Of a stretch of DNA of 64,000 nucleotides, positions 1 to 11,609 are shown one piece after another. The stretch comes from Blepharisma japonicum (taxonomy: Eukaryota > Ciliophora > Heterotrichea > Heterotrichida > Blepharismidae): assembly GCA_949751835.1 (NCBI GenBank), contig CATKHK010000003.1:496001-560000 (forward strand), in the 5' to 3' direction. Under the pieces are notes generated by a model that was given only the letters and a program-made list of their open reading frames with translations, was not told the origin of the DNA and ran no database searches. Position numbers and translations under genes: made by a program. The first letter of the stretch is position 1; every line of letters begins with the position of its first letter.

Positions 1-82
1 GCGAATTAGATGTTGTCGAATACAACTCTAATGCTAGGCCGATAGCGTGATCACAAGAGAATGGTTATATGTTCTAAATTCA

Positions 83-360
83 TATAAGCACCTTGGAGGC
101 ATTGCTGATAAATAGTTAAAGTCTACAGAGCATTACTGAGAAAGGCTAGCTAAGATAAAGGCCTCTTTTTATGCTTTCATGGCAATGATTAAGTATAAAA
201 GAGCCTGCATTAATTCAGTTTCACTGTATGACACAAAGACGCGTTCGTCAATATTTCAGTACTGGAGAGTCTTTGCATCAATTTACTCAAAGATCACTTA
301 GAAGATCTGGATAGAAGCTACTATATTCTAAAATATGCGCGTACAAAGAAATAGTTCTGT
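83..360 (+). mobile_element. decayed LINE-like (non-LTR) reverse transcriptase fragment
   Basis: One forward frame reads like the region just after the catalytic core of a non-LTR retrotransposon reverse transcriptase. It starts with a YKHLGG block (the usual 'YLGV' thumb motif), then a H..ER..KI..SF helix-like stretch and a KTRSSIFQYW segment resembling the K.RLYK/IxSxLxYG region of LINEs. The frame holds TAG and TAA codons, so it is not an intact gene under this genome's code. Weaker coding-like pieces in other frames continue to about 990, including a Cys/His-containing stretch that could be the C-terminal zinc knuckle, but those are no more open than chance. The element would extend left of the window. 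The call rests on motif order seen by eye, so confidence is modest. Confidence 0.38.
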
Positions 361-1804
361 GTGGCAAAAACTTGCTTAGTATTTATTGAATCATATATGG
401 ATATTAGCTTACTTAATTTTAGCCATAAATTTGACAATAAAAGTGGCGCACAAATTTAGAGTCTGCTACGATTAAATAAGGAGCAGGTAACACTGTGAGA
501 ATAAAGGATTTGGCAATAGAAAAGAAGAAAACCTGTGTAGATGATTGAGATATGAATGATATATAAGTTTCTGCAGTGAGAAAGGGTGGTCTTGTCAATG
601 CACAAAGTTAATTGTGTGATGAGTGCTGGGTTGTTGTAACATTATTTGAGCTGAGGGCAGGTACCAATTTTGCAAATAATTGGAGTTTATTAGTCATATC
701 CTTTGCAGTCTAAAATTCAGGGCAGTGCAGGGCAGATGAAGACGGGAATATATTAAATTGATAAATGGCATATATTGAGGTATTAGATGAGGATTATTAA
801 ATATATTAAGAAAGTGCTAAAAAATACTCCTTTTTGATAAATCTGACTGAAATTATTTTATATAGCTAGAAATTTGAGCTGATTATGAATTAAGGTACTG
901 GATCGCTCAATAAAAATGCCAGAATTATATTGGAGGAATTATATGTTTAAAGAAAATTTTGTGCAACAATAGGTGATAACTGTATTTAGTTTAATTAAAT
1001 CTTCAAAAAATAGCGTCTGCATAATTCTTTTTAAGATCTGTATTCAATAATATAGTAGTTTTTAAGCTTTATATAATTAAAATTTAAATAAATCAATTTA
1101 CTTATCATTCATAATTTTTTAATTTTGAGCTCAAGCAATATATAAAATATTAAACTTAATCCTCTTTTATCACTGATATATTCATCAATGGATTTCTATT
1201 TGTGCATTCATAAAGGCTTATAAATAATTTTGAATTCGTTTTCATCACGAAATTTCAGATTAACAATTTTTCTACTTGTAGTTTAAAAAATTATGCAAAA
1301 GCTATCTTAAATTTAGTTTTCACTTTATAACTTTTTGAGAAAGTTAAAAAATTTATTCATCTTAATTAAATAAGACATATTAATTAACGGATAAATTAAA
1401 ACTATTTAAGACCTCAAATATGAAATTTTATGAAGAACTACAAAAATCGTTTATAATTAACATCTTTAGAATTTAAAGCTGTTAATAAGTTTAAGTTAAG
1501 ATTATCTTTTAAAATTTTCAATTCCATTGCTTCCCTAAGCCTAAATAGGAGAGCAGCCTCTCTCAGTGCAACGAGTTGCCTCATGTAACGATCATTAAAA
1601 CTTCAACTGCTTCTAGTTAAGGTAGAACTTTCTTTTCAATCACAAACTGAGCGTTATAACTTTATGAAGTTGTCTTTTGTGATCCAAGATTTTAAATTTG
1701 AGTTATTTCAATGTATATGCTTTTGGTTACTTAAATATATAAAGAAGTTTCATTATCTACATTATTCTTTTTTTAAAAAACTTTTCTTTATAACTATGAT
1801 CGTA
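361..1804. other. long AT-rich non-genic stretch
   Basis: The first 600 bases may be further remnants of the LINE-like fragment. From about 990 the sequence is strongly AT-rich with stops in all frames under the TGA=Trp code. I see no tRNA-like cloverleaf, tandem repeat or convincing gene here. Confidence 0.4.
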
Positions 1805-2365
1805 TTAACTTATTTCTCTAGTTTCACTATAATGATGAATTTTCGCTATATGATCAACTAGCGAGTATTTATTATACAATATTTTTTTGCAATGCTCACA
1901 GATTACTCTGGTGGACTTCTCATGAACTTGCCTTATATGAAAAGTCAATGCATACTTGTTCTTATAATTCTTACCACACACTTCGCAAAGGCACTTTTTC
2001 TTACGGTTGCAATGAATCTTTGCTATGTGTTGTTGCAATCCTTTACAGCTTTTCATAGCTTTGCGGCACTTCGGGCACTCAATTATTTCACCAGTTTTTC
2101 TGTGGCTTTCCAATTGAAGTTTTAACGTTATTGCCTCTTTTGTGGTATCCGATATTGTATCTTCTATGTTTAAGAATCCTTCAATTTCTTTGCAAAATTC
2201 CAGCTCTTCTTTTATATGCTTTTTAAGGGACGAAGCTGAATCAAAAGTTTCAAAGCAAAGGTTGCATTTAAAATCTTTGTTTGAAAATTCGTGAAACGAT
2301 GGAGGAAAACTCTCTATTGAAGCATCAAAAATTTTGCAGTGCAAAGGAAGCAGTGGATGTGACAT
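1805..2365 (-). CDS. C2H2 zinc-finger protein
   Basis: This 186-residue intronless protein carries three standard C2H2 fingers near its C-terminus: C97-C100-H113-H118, C127-C130-H143-H148 and C156-C159-H172-H177, each with the spacing C-x2-C-x12-H-x4-H. A fourth, N-terminal finger (C34, C37, H50 and possibly C58) is degenerate. The stretch between finger one and the others (about 59-90) is acidic and helical. Fingers three and four have tight basic linkers, as in nucleic-acid-binding arrays, so a nuclear DNA- or RNA-binding role is likely, but no target can be inferred. The start is the first ATG after AT-rich upstream sequence. No TGA codon is used. The downstream neighbour lies on the other side of a 630-base gap, so no operon-like context exists. 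Confidence 0.8.
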   Translation of the reverse strand: MSHPLLPLHCKIFDASIESFPPSFHEFSNKDFKCNLCFETFDSASSLKKHIKEELEFCKEIEGFLNIEDTISDTTKEAITLKLQLESHRKTGEIIECPKCRKAMKSCKGLQQHIAKIHCNRKKKCLCEVCGKNYKNKYALTFHIRQVHEKSTRVICEHCKKILYNKYSLVDHIAKIHHYSETREIS

Positions 2366-2997
2366 TTAATTAATATCTATTCAATTAACAAATAAATTCA
2401 ATGGCCTAATAAATTGACATAATTAAAAAACTTTAAGCTCTATAAGTTCTAGATGGAGTTAGAGCTATAATTTTGGCATTTCTTTAATAAATTAAAGAAA
2501 GGATCATTTTAGGTTGAATTTTGGATAGATGATTCGGACCATCCATATGCCGGTAAGAAATTTTGGCTATTTTTTAATATTAAGTATCAGCAATTTCTCA
2601 AGGATGAAGTAATTTCTTCATGAGCTATCAATTATTTAACTAACAATTGATATAAATAATGAATTAAATATAATTTTCAAGTTTAATTTCGATAAAGAAG
2701 GAAATATTAATGCATTAGATTTTAATATTGGAATTTGTTGATTTTTAATTGCAATTTTATTATATAACATTTCTTTATAATAAAAGGATTAAAACCATAT
2801 AAATTTTATTATACTCCAGACATAAAGAATAAGCCATGGAAAGCAGTAAATTGAGTAGAAAAATGTTTATTTGCAGTTTATAGTTCATTGTATCAATATT
2901 TTTTGATTAAGACTTGAAATATTAATAAAAATTTTATGATATGATATTTTGCTAATATTTTAATTATCTATTTTTTGTGCGGATTATTAATTCTGTC
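2366..2997. other. intergenic, AT-rich
   Basis: It separates two minus-strand genes. A short forward tract near 2516-2570 reads like protein (WIDDSDHPY) but has no start and soon stops, so I treat it as chance or a remnant. Nothing else is recognisable. Confidence 0.4.
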
Positions 2998-4437
2998 TTA
3001 AAACAACTGACAATTTTCAAGTTTGAAATTATAACTACAATCAGGAGTACTCCAAATTCCGCAATATGGCTCTGCAGCTTTTGTTTCGGCAATCATCGCA
3101 ACAGGATCCGTGTTTTGAATTTCTTTATACTCTTCAAAAATTAAACTGCTAAGCTTTTCTCTTTTATTTTGAATTAGAGTCTCATTATCAGTATCTATCT
3201 CATTATCACTCACTCTCTTAATCTCTACATGGTGTTTTCTCTTTTTCTTTTTATGTAAAATCTTGTGTTCTTTATTATCAACAATTTGTTCTTCAACTAA
3301 CTCCTTTTCTTCTTCTCTGCTTTCATTTTCTATCAGCTTTTCAATCTCTCATTCTTCTTTCTCTGCCTCATTTTCACCTTCATCTTTAATTTTATTTCTG
3401 CTATCATAAATCACTTCTACCAAATCAAGATTTTCTTTGTGATGATGGGTTTTGATTTTTTTGGGTTTATTTCTCATTTCCTCGTCATTGCTTGTATTTT
3501 TTTCATCGATTGCTTGAGTGGTTACATCAAATGGAGAAATCGGACCTGGAGGGAATGTAGGAGGCCAAAATGTAGTTAAATTAGGCGCGATTCCTCCATA
3601 TTTCTGCTCGATTTGATTAGGATTGCAGTGATTAAGCAAGGGTCTTGGTATTGAGTCATTTAACAGGTTTACTTTTTGTATGGTTCCTTCATCTAAAAAT
3701 GGTTTTACAAGACCCCACATGAATACAGCAGTTGATGGAGGGTTTATAATATAATTCACTCCTAGCCGACATCTGAAATTTGGTTGCAAAATCTTTGATA
3801 GTTTACTTAATGAGGATATTGGGAGTTTTGTCATTCCAAGATGAGCCATATCGGCAAGATTAACTCAGTTTTCTACATGCTCAGGAAGTAAAACATTCTG
3901 GGTTACATATTCAAAGAAAAAACATAAAAATCTTATATACACATCATCAGGAATCTATATAGATATAACCTTTTTAAACTGAAATTTTGCACAGTTCATT
4001 ATGAGAATTGGCCTATAATAATGGTCTCTGCCATGCATATAAAATGCTCCAGTGTTCTATATAGCATTTACAAGCAATTCTGCAACTTCTGGGTATAAAG
4101 CTAAGTATCCTCGAGGAAATGTCAGTTGTTTTCATTTCAAGTGATTGAGTAGCCCTTTAAGTGCCTTTCGTGTTTTTCAGCCAGTTCCAAAGTAAAACCT
4201 GAGCAAATCAGTCCTATCTCAGTCATCAGGGATAACGATTCCTAATTTTCTAACCTCTTCTTCAAGCCTTGCTAATTTTCTTATCTCAAGTTCAGTCAAG
4301 TCTTGTCCTTTGAAAACAAATCTCTGTAGCTTTTTTCCTTTGCCAGAAGTAGCAATATCATTTCCAGGCTTAAAAAAATGTGATGATGGAGGTGGGCGAA
4401 CAGCGTCTGGTATTATTTGCTCATTTTGGCCTTTCAT
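2998..4437 (-). CDS. CRAL-TRIO (Sec14-like) lipid-transfer domain protein
   Basis: The spliced product has 469 residues. Two 15-nt introns interrupt it, at 4057-4071 (GTAAATGCTATATAG) and 3955-3969 (GTTATATCTATATAG), both phase 0; they join exons of 122, 29 and 318 residues. Residues about 40-110 form the helical CRAL-TRIO N-terminal region (LLRFYFGTGWKTRKAL). The lipid-binding fold follows with RDHYYRPILIMN, FFFEYVTQNVLL, LADMAHLG and a VNYIINPPSTAVFMWGLVKPFL block, the classic Sec14 order. The last third is low-complexity, rich in Lys and Glu, and probably disordered. At least five Trp codons are TGA, including the one bridging residues 72-73. Sec14-type proteins move or present phosphoinositides and other lipids between membranes; the ligand here cannot be told. 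The N-terminal 30 residues are Pro-rich. Confidence 0.82.
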
Positions 4438-5026
4438 GGTTTTTTGCTATATTGGAGAAAATGATTAAAAGATCTATGCTAAAAAACCCTATAGTCGGAA
4501 AATTTAAAAATTCAAACTTTTTATACTAAGTATATATTGATTTAAATTAAATTTCATTCTGTTTAAGGATAAATTAAATATAACTCTTTGAAGCTTCCTA
4601 TTAATTTTATATGACCATTTATATTTTGACAACCTGAGAGACTAATTTCACAGGTTTTTACCCCAAGCACTTTATCAATAAATATATTTTCTTTATTTGA
4701 ATCTGAAAAGACTGACATTATGATTATAATTAAACTGCAATTCTAAAGCTATGTTTTAAACTTTGGTTGAAAAGGAAATGCAAAATTTTTAATGGCTTAA
4801 AGATTTATATTAATAAAATATCAAAAATGATAATATGATTATTATAAACAATTGAAGTGATGTGTCAGAAATTAATATTGATCTAAATATTTATTAATGA
4901 TCTTAAAACAGCATTTTTTTATAATCCTTAATTTGAAGAAATAATAAATTAATAAGTATATTTATTGCAATAAAAATATCACTAAAAATAGCTTTTACTA
5001 CTTATTTTTAAATTATGCTATGCGTA
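4438..5026. other. divergent intergenic region between CRAL-TRIO and topoisomerase genes
   Basis: The two flanking genes point away from each other, so both promoters should lie in this AT-rich 589-base stretch. No motif stands out by eye. Confidence 0.4.
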
Positions 5027-6817
5027 ATGGGTCTTTCGCGATTTTTAGAGCACCCATCATTTTTTCTATTCAGGCCATTCTCTCACACAATTATTGATCG
5101 CTCTCTCAATAGACGTCGAAGGCTTCTAAAGCAATCTCATTGATGAAAAACCCATTCTCCAGAAAACACCTCCACAGTAAAATGAACAACCCTTTCCCAT
5201 CATGGCGTAATTTTCCCTTCGCCTTATAATCCTCATAAAGTTCCGATACTTTATGAAGGAAATCCTATTATCCTTAAGCCTCATCAAGAAGAAGCGGCTA
5301 CTCTTTGAGCTTCCATAATAGGAACCCAATGAGAAACAAAAGAAACTTTTCGCAAAAATTTCGAAAAATCATTTCTTGAAACATTGGGGAAAAGACACAA
5401 AATAAAATCACTTGATAAATGCGATTTTACTCAGATTGTGGAATATTTAGAAAAGGAAAAAGAAAATAAGAAAAATAGAACAGCCGAAGAAAAAAGAGCT
5501 GAAAAAGAAGAGAAGCTAACACTTTATAAGAAAAAAGGATATGCAGTAGTAGATGGGGTTAAAGAAAAAATATTGAATTTTGTTGTAGAACCTCCAGGAT
5601 TGTTTAGAGGAAGAGGAGATCATCCTAAAGCAGGACTAATTAAAAGAAGAATTATTCCTGAAGATGTAACAATTAATATTGGAGAAGATAGTAAAATACC
5701 TAAATGTCCTGTGAGAGGCCATAAGTGAGGAAACATTGTCCACAATCATACTGTTACTTGGCTTGCGTTCTATAAAGATCCAGTTTTATCAAATAGTTTT
5801 AAATATGTATGGCTTGCTGCTACATCTAAAATGAAAGGACTTAATGATATGCTGAAATACGAGAAAGCAAGAAAACTTAAAGAATTTATTGATAAAGCTC
5901 GAGAAAGTTATTGATCTAAAATAAAATCAAAAATTTTGCTCGATCGGCAATTAGGGTCTGCTTTATATTTAATAGATAAATTAGCACTGAGGGTGGGAAA
6001 TGAAAAATCCAATGAAGAAGCTGATACAGTAGGATGCTGCTCCCTTAGAGTTGAGCATATAAAATTTGAAGATGATAATAAAATCACACTAGACTTTTTA
6101 GGTAAAGATTGTATGAGATATTATAACACAATACAAATTGATTCTGAAGTTTATAAGAACTTGCAAGATTTCACCAAAAATAAGGATCCAGAAGATGATT
6201 TATTTGATTTAATTAGATCAAATACACTCAATGATTATTTGAAAAGTTTAATGGAAGGGTTATCATCCAAAGTATTTCGAACATTTAATGCATCAATAAA
6301 GCTACAGGAGCAATTAACGATTTTTGATGAAAAAAATTTACAATTGGAGGATAAAGTGCAGTTTTTTATCAAAGCAAACAAAGAAGTAGCAGTGCTATGC
6401 AACCATCAAAAAACAATTCCAAAAAACTTTGGTAATCAATTGGAAAGAATTAATTCACAAATTACAAAGAAAAAGAGCAAATTAGAAAATTTGGAAAATC
6501 ATGCAAAAGAGTTGAGAAAGAAGAAAAGACTGGCTAAATCAGAGAAAGGAAAAACGAGAATAACATTAAATATCAAAAATACCAAAAAAATGGTTGAGAA
6601 GGTCAAGAATGAAATTGAGAAGTTGGAGACAAGAATAGAAATGAAAGAAGACACAAAAAATATTGCTTTGGAAACTTCGAAAATAAATTATATAGACCCG
6701 AGAATTGTAGTGTCGTGATGCAAGAAAAATAAAGTCCCAATTGATAAAGTATATAGCAAGTCTCTTAAAGAAAAATTTAAATGGGCAATGAACACAGAAC
6801 CAGACTGGATATTTTAA
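5027..6817 (+). CDS. TOP1: DNA topoisomerase I (type IB)
   Basis: Intronless, 596 residues. It relaxes supercoils by nicking one strand through a 3'-phosphotyrosyl link. All five catalytic residues of the family are visible: Arg in DKLALRVGNEK, Lys in LGKDCMRYYNT, Arg in KVFRTFNASI, His in CNHQKTIPKNF, and the active Tyr in SKINYIDPR near the C-terminus. The core-cap region starts with KWTTLSHHGVIFPSPY. TGA codons supply Trp at conserved places (KWTT, RGHKWGN, SYWSK, VSWCKK), which is strong evidence for the TGA=Trp code. The N-terminal domain is far shorter than in animals, only about 50 residues, but it is Arg-rich (SLNRRRRLLK). That could be a nuclear signal or a mitochondrial presequence. 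The start was set at the first in-frame ATG; a start further in would cut conserved sequence. Confidence 0.95.
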
Positions 6818-7216
6818 TAGCATCTCTGATCTTAATTAAAAATAACTTAAATAAACTATAAGGCAAATTTTAACAAAAGCAGATATAAATGTCCAAAGTA
6901 AGAGCTTAATAAATAATTTAGCTAGGCAATCGAAAATAAACAAGTGATAATCTTTGATGTTAAATGTTATCAATTTCAAATAAGAAAATTTTAAATATAT
7001 TGATGAAATGGAAACAAAAATGAGGCAATAGCAGCAATGTATTCGGATTAAAAGAAACAACACTAATAATAGTTTTTTTTTTATTTAGTAAAAAGACTAT
7101 CTTCTTTGAAGGTTAGGCCAAATTAGCTGTTATATTGGCTATATGCAATAACTATTTTTCTGTTAAAGAAATTACTCCTAATAATTAATCTTCTCTCTCA
7201 ATTTTATAAATAAATT
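6818..7216. other. intergenic, AT-rich
   Basis: It lies between two forward genes and must hold the topoisomerase 3' end and the promoter of the GBP-like gene. It contains a run of eleven or more T at about 7070-7083. No gene or RNA is visible. Confidence 0.4.
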
Positions 7217-9835
7217 ATGGACATAGGTCGGCCTTTAAAGCTTTGCAATATAAATAGTCCAACTGATGTAGAAATCACAACAGAAGCAATTCAATTCCTC
7301 CAATCTCTCAATAACCCTGTATCTGTAGTTTCAGTCATTGGATCTCCATGTATGGGAAAATCCTACTTAGCTAATCGGATTCTGAATAAAGATGAAGGCT
7401 TTCAAGTAGGAAATCCTCTTACTACCACAACCAAAGGTATCTGGGTATGGTCTCAGCCTATAAAAATTACTCGAACAAATGATCATGGGATAGAAACGGA
7501 AATCGACCTTTTGGTAATTGATTCTGAAGCCTTTTCAGATCGTGATGATGGTAACCAAAAGCTTGGCCAAGAAATATTTGCGTTAGCTTCATTAATTTCA
7601 TCAAAAATTGTGATGATTTCTAATAAGCCTATTAGCGAAAGTATAAATGATCTTGATGTCCTTTTACATCTTGATGAAGCTATTCAAATAAGGTAGATTT
7701 TATATAGAAAAAATGAAGAAACTAAGCAAGACATCACCGCTTATTTACCCTCGCTCTCATGGGTGATTGCAGGATCTCAGTCTACATTTGAAGATGAACC
7801 AACTCAGTAATTAATATCTAGCTTATATTTAGAAAGAGAACTTGGAAAGCAAACAAATGAAAAAGAAGATGAAATCAGATCAAAGATATTAAAATATTTC
7901 AAAAATAGAGACTGCTTTATTTTGCCTCAAGCTGTGGAAAATCAAGACAATATATCTGATTTTCAATTTTCTCAACTAAACCCTGAATTTCAGACCCAAA
8001 TGAATATTTTCACAGATTATATCAAAAACTCAACAGAAATTAAAAAAATAACTGGGAAAACCATCAATGGACCAATTCTATGTAATATGGTCCAAGCTTA
8101 TGCTCATAGATTCCAAAAAGGCGCCCCAGCTATTATTATAGGAGCATTTGAAAGAGCTGTTGCTGCTGAATCTCGACGAATTAAAGAAAAGTTGTTTATC
8201 CGCTATATCAATAAAATGAGTTTGATAGAAAGTGAGCTTCCATGTGACGAAGAGCACTTGTGAAAGGAGCATCAGACAACTCAAAAAGAGCTGATAAAAG
8301 AATTTGATTTGCTAATGCTAAGTGTTTTTGAGCAAGAAGAAGTCCAAGAAGAAAGAGCAAGCTTGATTGATAGAACTGATGGCTATTATGAGGACTTAAA
8401 ATCTTCCAATTTAAAAGCTAGTGAAAATCGGTGCAGAGATTTATTTAAGGCTCTTTTTGATCCTGTAAGGCAAGAGGGATTGAAATATCTAGATGACGGA
8501 AGTGCAAATATAGGAGAACTAGAGCAAAAGTTTTTAAACGCAATTCAAAAATATCAAAACCAGGCCACTGGACCAATGATGGAATCTATTTTCGTGGAAG
8601 AAATCACATTTTTAGTCCCATTTATGTGCAGCTTACTCAGAGATATATATAATCATTCAGAATTAAATCATGAATCTTTAGAAAGGGAAATAAAGACAAT
8701 TACTAGAAACTTGCAAGAAAGCAAAGCTAATGAAAAAAGACTAAAAGATTTAATGGAAGAAAATAGCAAAAATTATGAAAAACAGCTAGACCAACGCGAT
8801 AAACAAATTTCTGAAATTCAAGCAAGTGTAAACAATAGGATTTATATTGCAGAAAACAAGCTAAAAGCTCAGGAAAGAGAAAATAAAGGACTAAAATTAG
8901 AATTAGAACAAGCTCAAAAAGAAAGAGAAATGATGATCGAAGCAGAAAGAGATATTTTCCAAAAAAAGAATGCAGATTTGGAAAGCAAGCTATCAAAAAT
9001 GCAAACTGATAATAGTAAATATGAAAAAATGCTAGATGAACTAAGAGATGAGCTTGAAAAAATCGTCGCAGAAAAAAATGAGCAAATTAATGATCTTTCA
9101 AGAAGAATTAAATTAATGGAAACCCAAGAAGTGACAAGCCCACGACAAGATGCTTCTATTTTGAAATCATTCAAGGAGTATTTAGAAGATATTTACAATA
9201 AATTCACTAAAGAACAAAACGCTAATTCAAAATATCTAACCCAGCTTGAAAGAGTCGCTAACTTGCAAAATGAATTAAATCAATTAAGAATCAAAGAACA
9301 AGAACAAAGGAACCAAATCATTGAAGAATACGAAGATAAATTAAGAGTGACTAAACAAGAAAAAGAAGCTATAAGTAAAAAATATAATGAGCTGTTAGAA
9401 AAATATAATCAAGACCAAAGATCCACTATAGAAAGCACATCAGCACCTGATGTAGAAAAATTCAGTAAAATTAACAATGAAAGAGAAATTGAAATTAAAA
9501 GGTTAATGGAAGAAAAGCTAGAACTTTCTAGTGAATTAGCTAAAAGAGAACAGCAGCTCTCAGATCAGCAAGAAGTTGTGGAAGCACATAAGAAAAGTTT
9601 GGAGCAGATTCAAGCTGAAATTGATGACAAAGATAATTTAATAAATAAGCTGAAGATTGAAAATGTGGAGGAAAAAGATGATAATGATATTTTGATTAAT
9701 TTGATGGGGCTAACATTGGAAATACAGCTAAGAAGAAGGCATGTCCAGACGATACACTTAGGAAGAATTCAAAACCAAGATAATAGAATTAAAGTGGCAA
9801 AAATACTGAAGAAGTATGGAATTTCTTATGAGTAA
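7217..9835 (+). CDS. guanylate-binding-protein-like GTPase with long coiled coil
   Basis: The spliced protein has 862 residues. Two 15-nt introns lie at 7693-7707 and 7807-7821, both phase 2. Residues 1 to about 200 are a GBP/RHD3-type G domain: P-loop GSPCMGKS (42-49), a switch I TTTTKGIWVW, and DSEAF (from 102) where most members have DTEG. The guanine-specificity RD motif is not present: the strand that should end in RDF reads LSWVIAGSQS. A helical stalk follows, with the family's CxxLF (RCRDLFKALFD) and then a coiled coil from about 470 to 800. GBPs are dynamin-superfamily GTPases that assemble on membranes, often in defence against intracellular bacteria. Altered DxEG and missing RD suggest changed nucleotide binding. 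One Trp (KWW-like site at 8261) is TGA. Confidence 0.8.
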
Positions 9836-10093
9836 TTAATAGAAAATCCTGGATATTTAATATGCCTTTTTATTTTTATTGGTAGAGGACTGATAATTGG
9901 CAAGCTCCAATTCTAATGCTAGTAATAATAATTTTTAAAAGCATTAGAAAAAACACTAAAACTTGAAAAAATCAATTATAAGCAAAAGATTAAGATTTTT
10001 GCAATTTAAAAAAGATTAAATTAGCTTCACATTATAAAATTCTATCAGTAATGATGAAATCATAAATGTGAATGAAATATTAAAATTCTAATA

Positions 10094-11410
10094 ATGAATT
10101 TTGCCTTATTTCTTTTTATTGCTACTCAAATCATGCAAAGATCAGAAAGCAAATGGTTAAACGTCACAATAAAATGCCCAGTTTTCAATCTAAGAAAGCG
10201 AGTAACAATATTGCAAGATAGCTGATATTTACCTTGACTTAACTCAGACACAACGCATTCCACAACAAAAATATTCACAGATCATAGCTTCATATATGAT
10301 ATCCTCAAACCTTATCTACCAGAAAATGAATTTTGTGATATTTTAGAGCCAGATCAATTTAAAATGATGAATCCTTCAGCAACTTGACTAAATGATAAAC
10401 AAATGTTTTTGGCTGTCGCTAGAATTAATGTTAACAAGAATAAGAGTTTTTTATATTCAAGCTTGTATGACTCTAATTGAAATGAAATCATTACAGAAGA
10501 TTTTGTAGGAAACACATCAGTACCTGGAATTTTGCCAATTGAGATTCCAAGTTTATATTTGCTTAATGCAGGACCAGAAGACCCAAGAATTTTTTGGGCC
10601 TTTGGGAATCAGCTGTTTGTTGCATTTAATATGTATGATTATGATGAGAGGAGAAAAATGTGGGTTTATAATTTTAACACAACTGAATTTTACCCACTTT
10701 CTATATTAGAACATATGCTTAAAGGCTATTATGGAGAAAAAAATTGGACTCCACTTATTGTAGATGATGAGCATTTGTATTTTGTATATAATTATAAAGA
10801 TTTTCAATTGATTGATTGTGCAGAAAAAGGGAAGAATTGTTTATGAATAAATGGAGTTTGGGATAGAGTTCCTGAAGGATTGAAAGGGGGATCCCCATAT
10901 ATGCAATATAAAAACACAAGTTACTATGTAAATTTAGGTTATTCACATGTATTTGTAACTCAAAACAATATTACCTGCGAAATATATCGCCCTTGCCTTA
11001 CTTTGGTTAAACATAATCAGGATCCAGAATTTTTTGAATTAATATACACAAGCGAACCAATGGATTTTGCCAATCAATTGTTTTTAAAGCCAATAACAAA
11101 ATATGCTTCTGTCGATGAAATTGATATATGCGCAGATGCAAGAATTATGATGCCGTTGTCAATAGCACGATGAAATTACGAAGAGGATATTGTTGATATG
11201 ACGGTTAATATAAATGACACAATCCCATTAGCTTTAAAAGTAAATGGCATTGGCGATGTTATAGACGAAGTAATTATGTGAGATGGTTTAAAAAAGCTCC
11301 CTAAAGAAAATAATTGTGCTGAAAGGTTGCTATTTTTAGAGTTTGGCACAATACAGCCTGCAAAACGCCAATTTAATAAAAGAAGGAGAAGACCTCGCAG
11401 TGACTACTAA
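10094..11410 (+). CDS. secreted EDPR-motif glycan enzyme, tandem copy 1
   Basis: 438 residues, no intron. It opens with a signal peptide (MNFALFLFIATQIMQRSES), so it enters the secretory pathway. Motifs in order are NPSATW, a VARINVNKNKSFLYSS strand pair, GPEDPRIF, EKNWTPLI, FVYNY..FQLIDC, GLKGGSPYMQY and CLTLVKH. EDPR followed by GGSP is the pattern of five-bladed beta-propeller sugar enzymes such as GH130/GT108 mannoside phosphorylases and the fungal beta-mannosyltransferases (GT91, BMT). I infer a lumenal or secreted mannoside-transferring or -phosphorylysing enzyme; the exact reaction is not established. Several Trp codons are TGA. It is followed at 199 and then 37 bases by two close paralogues on the same strand. 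Confidence 0.6.
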
Positions 11411-11609
11411 GGTTATGAAATCGATAAGTAACTTAAAGTATAAAGAAAACAAATTTTAAATATCAGAATAATTATCAAGAGCTAATAAAAATAATTGGGA
11501 TGACGATATATAAAAATTGTTAATAAACGGCTAGCTCTCTCATCAAGTAACAATTTGGTTTAAAAAGAAATTATTATGAAATTTTAAATAAAATATTAAA
11601 AAAATTACT

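Noticed and set aside
360-990. Reading the left edge as one long frame with TAA/TAG as Gln
   Set aside because: The number of TAA and TAG codons there is about what chance predicts for this base composition, so it gives no evidence for recoding.
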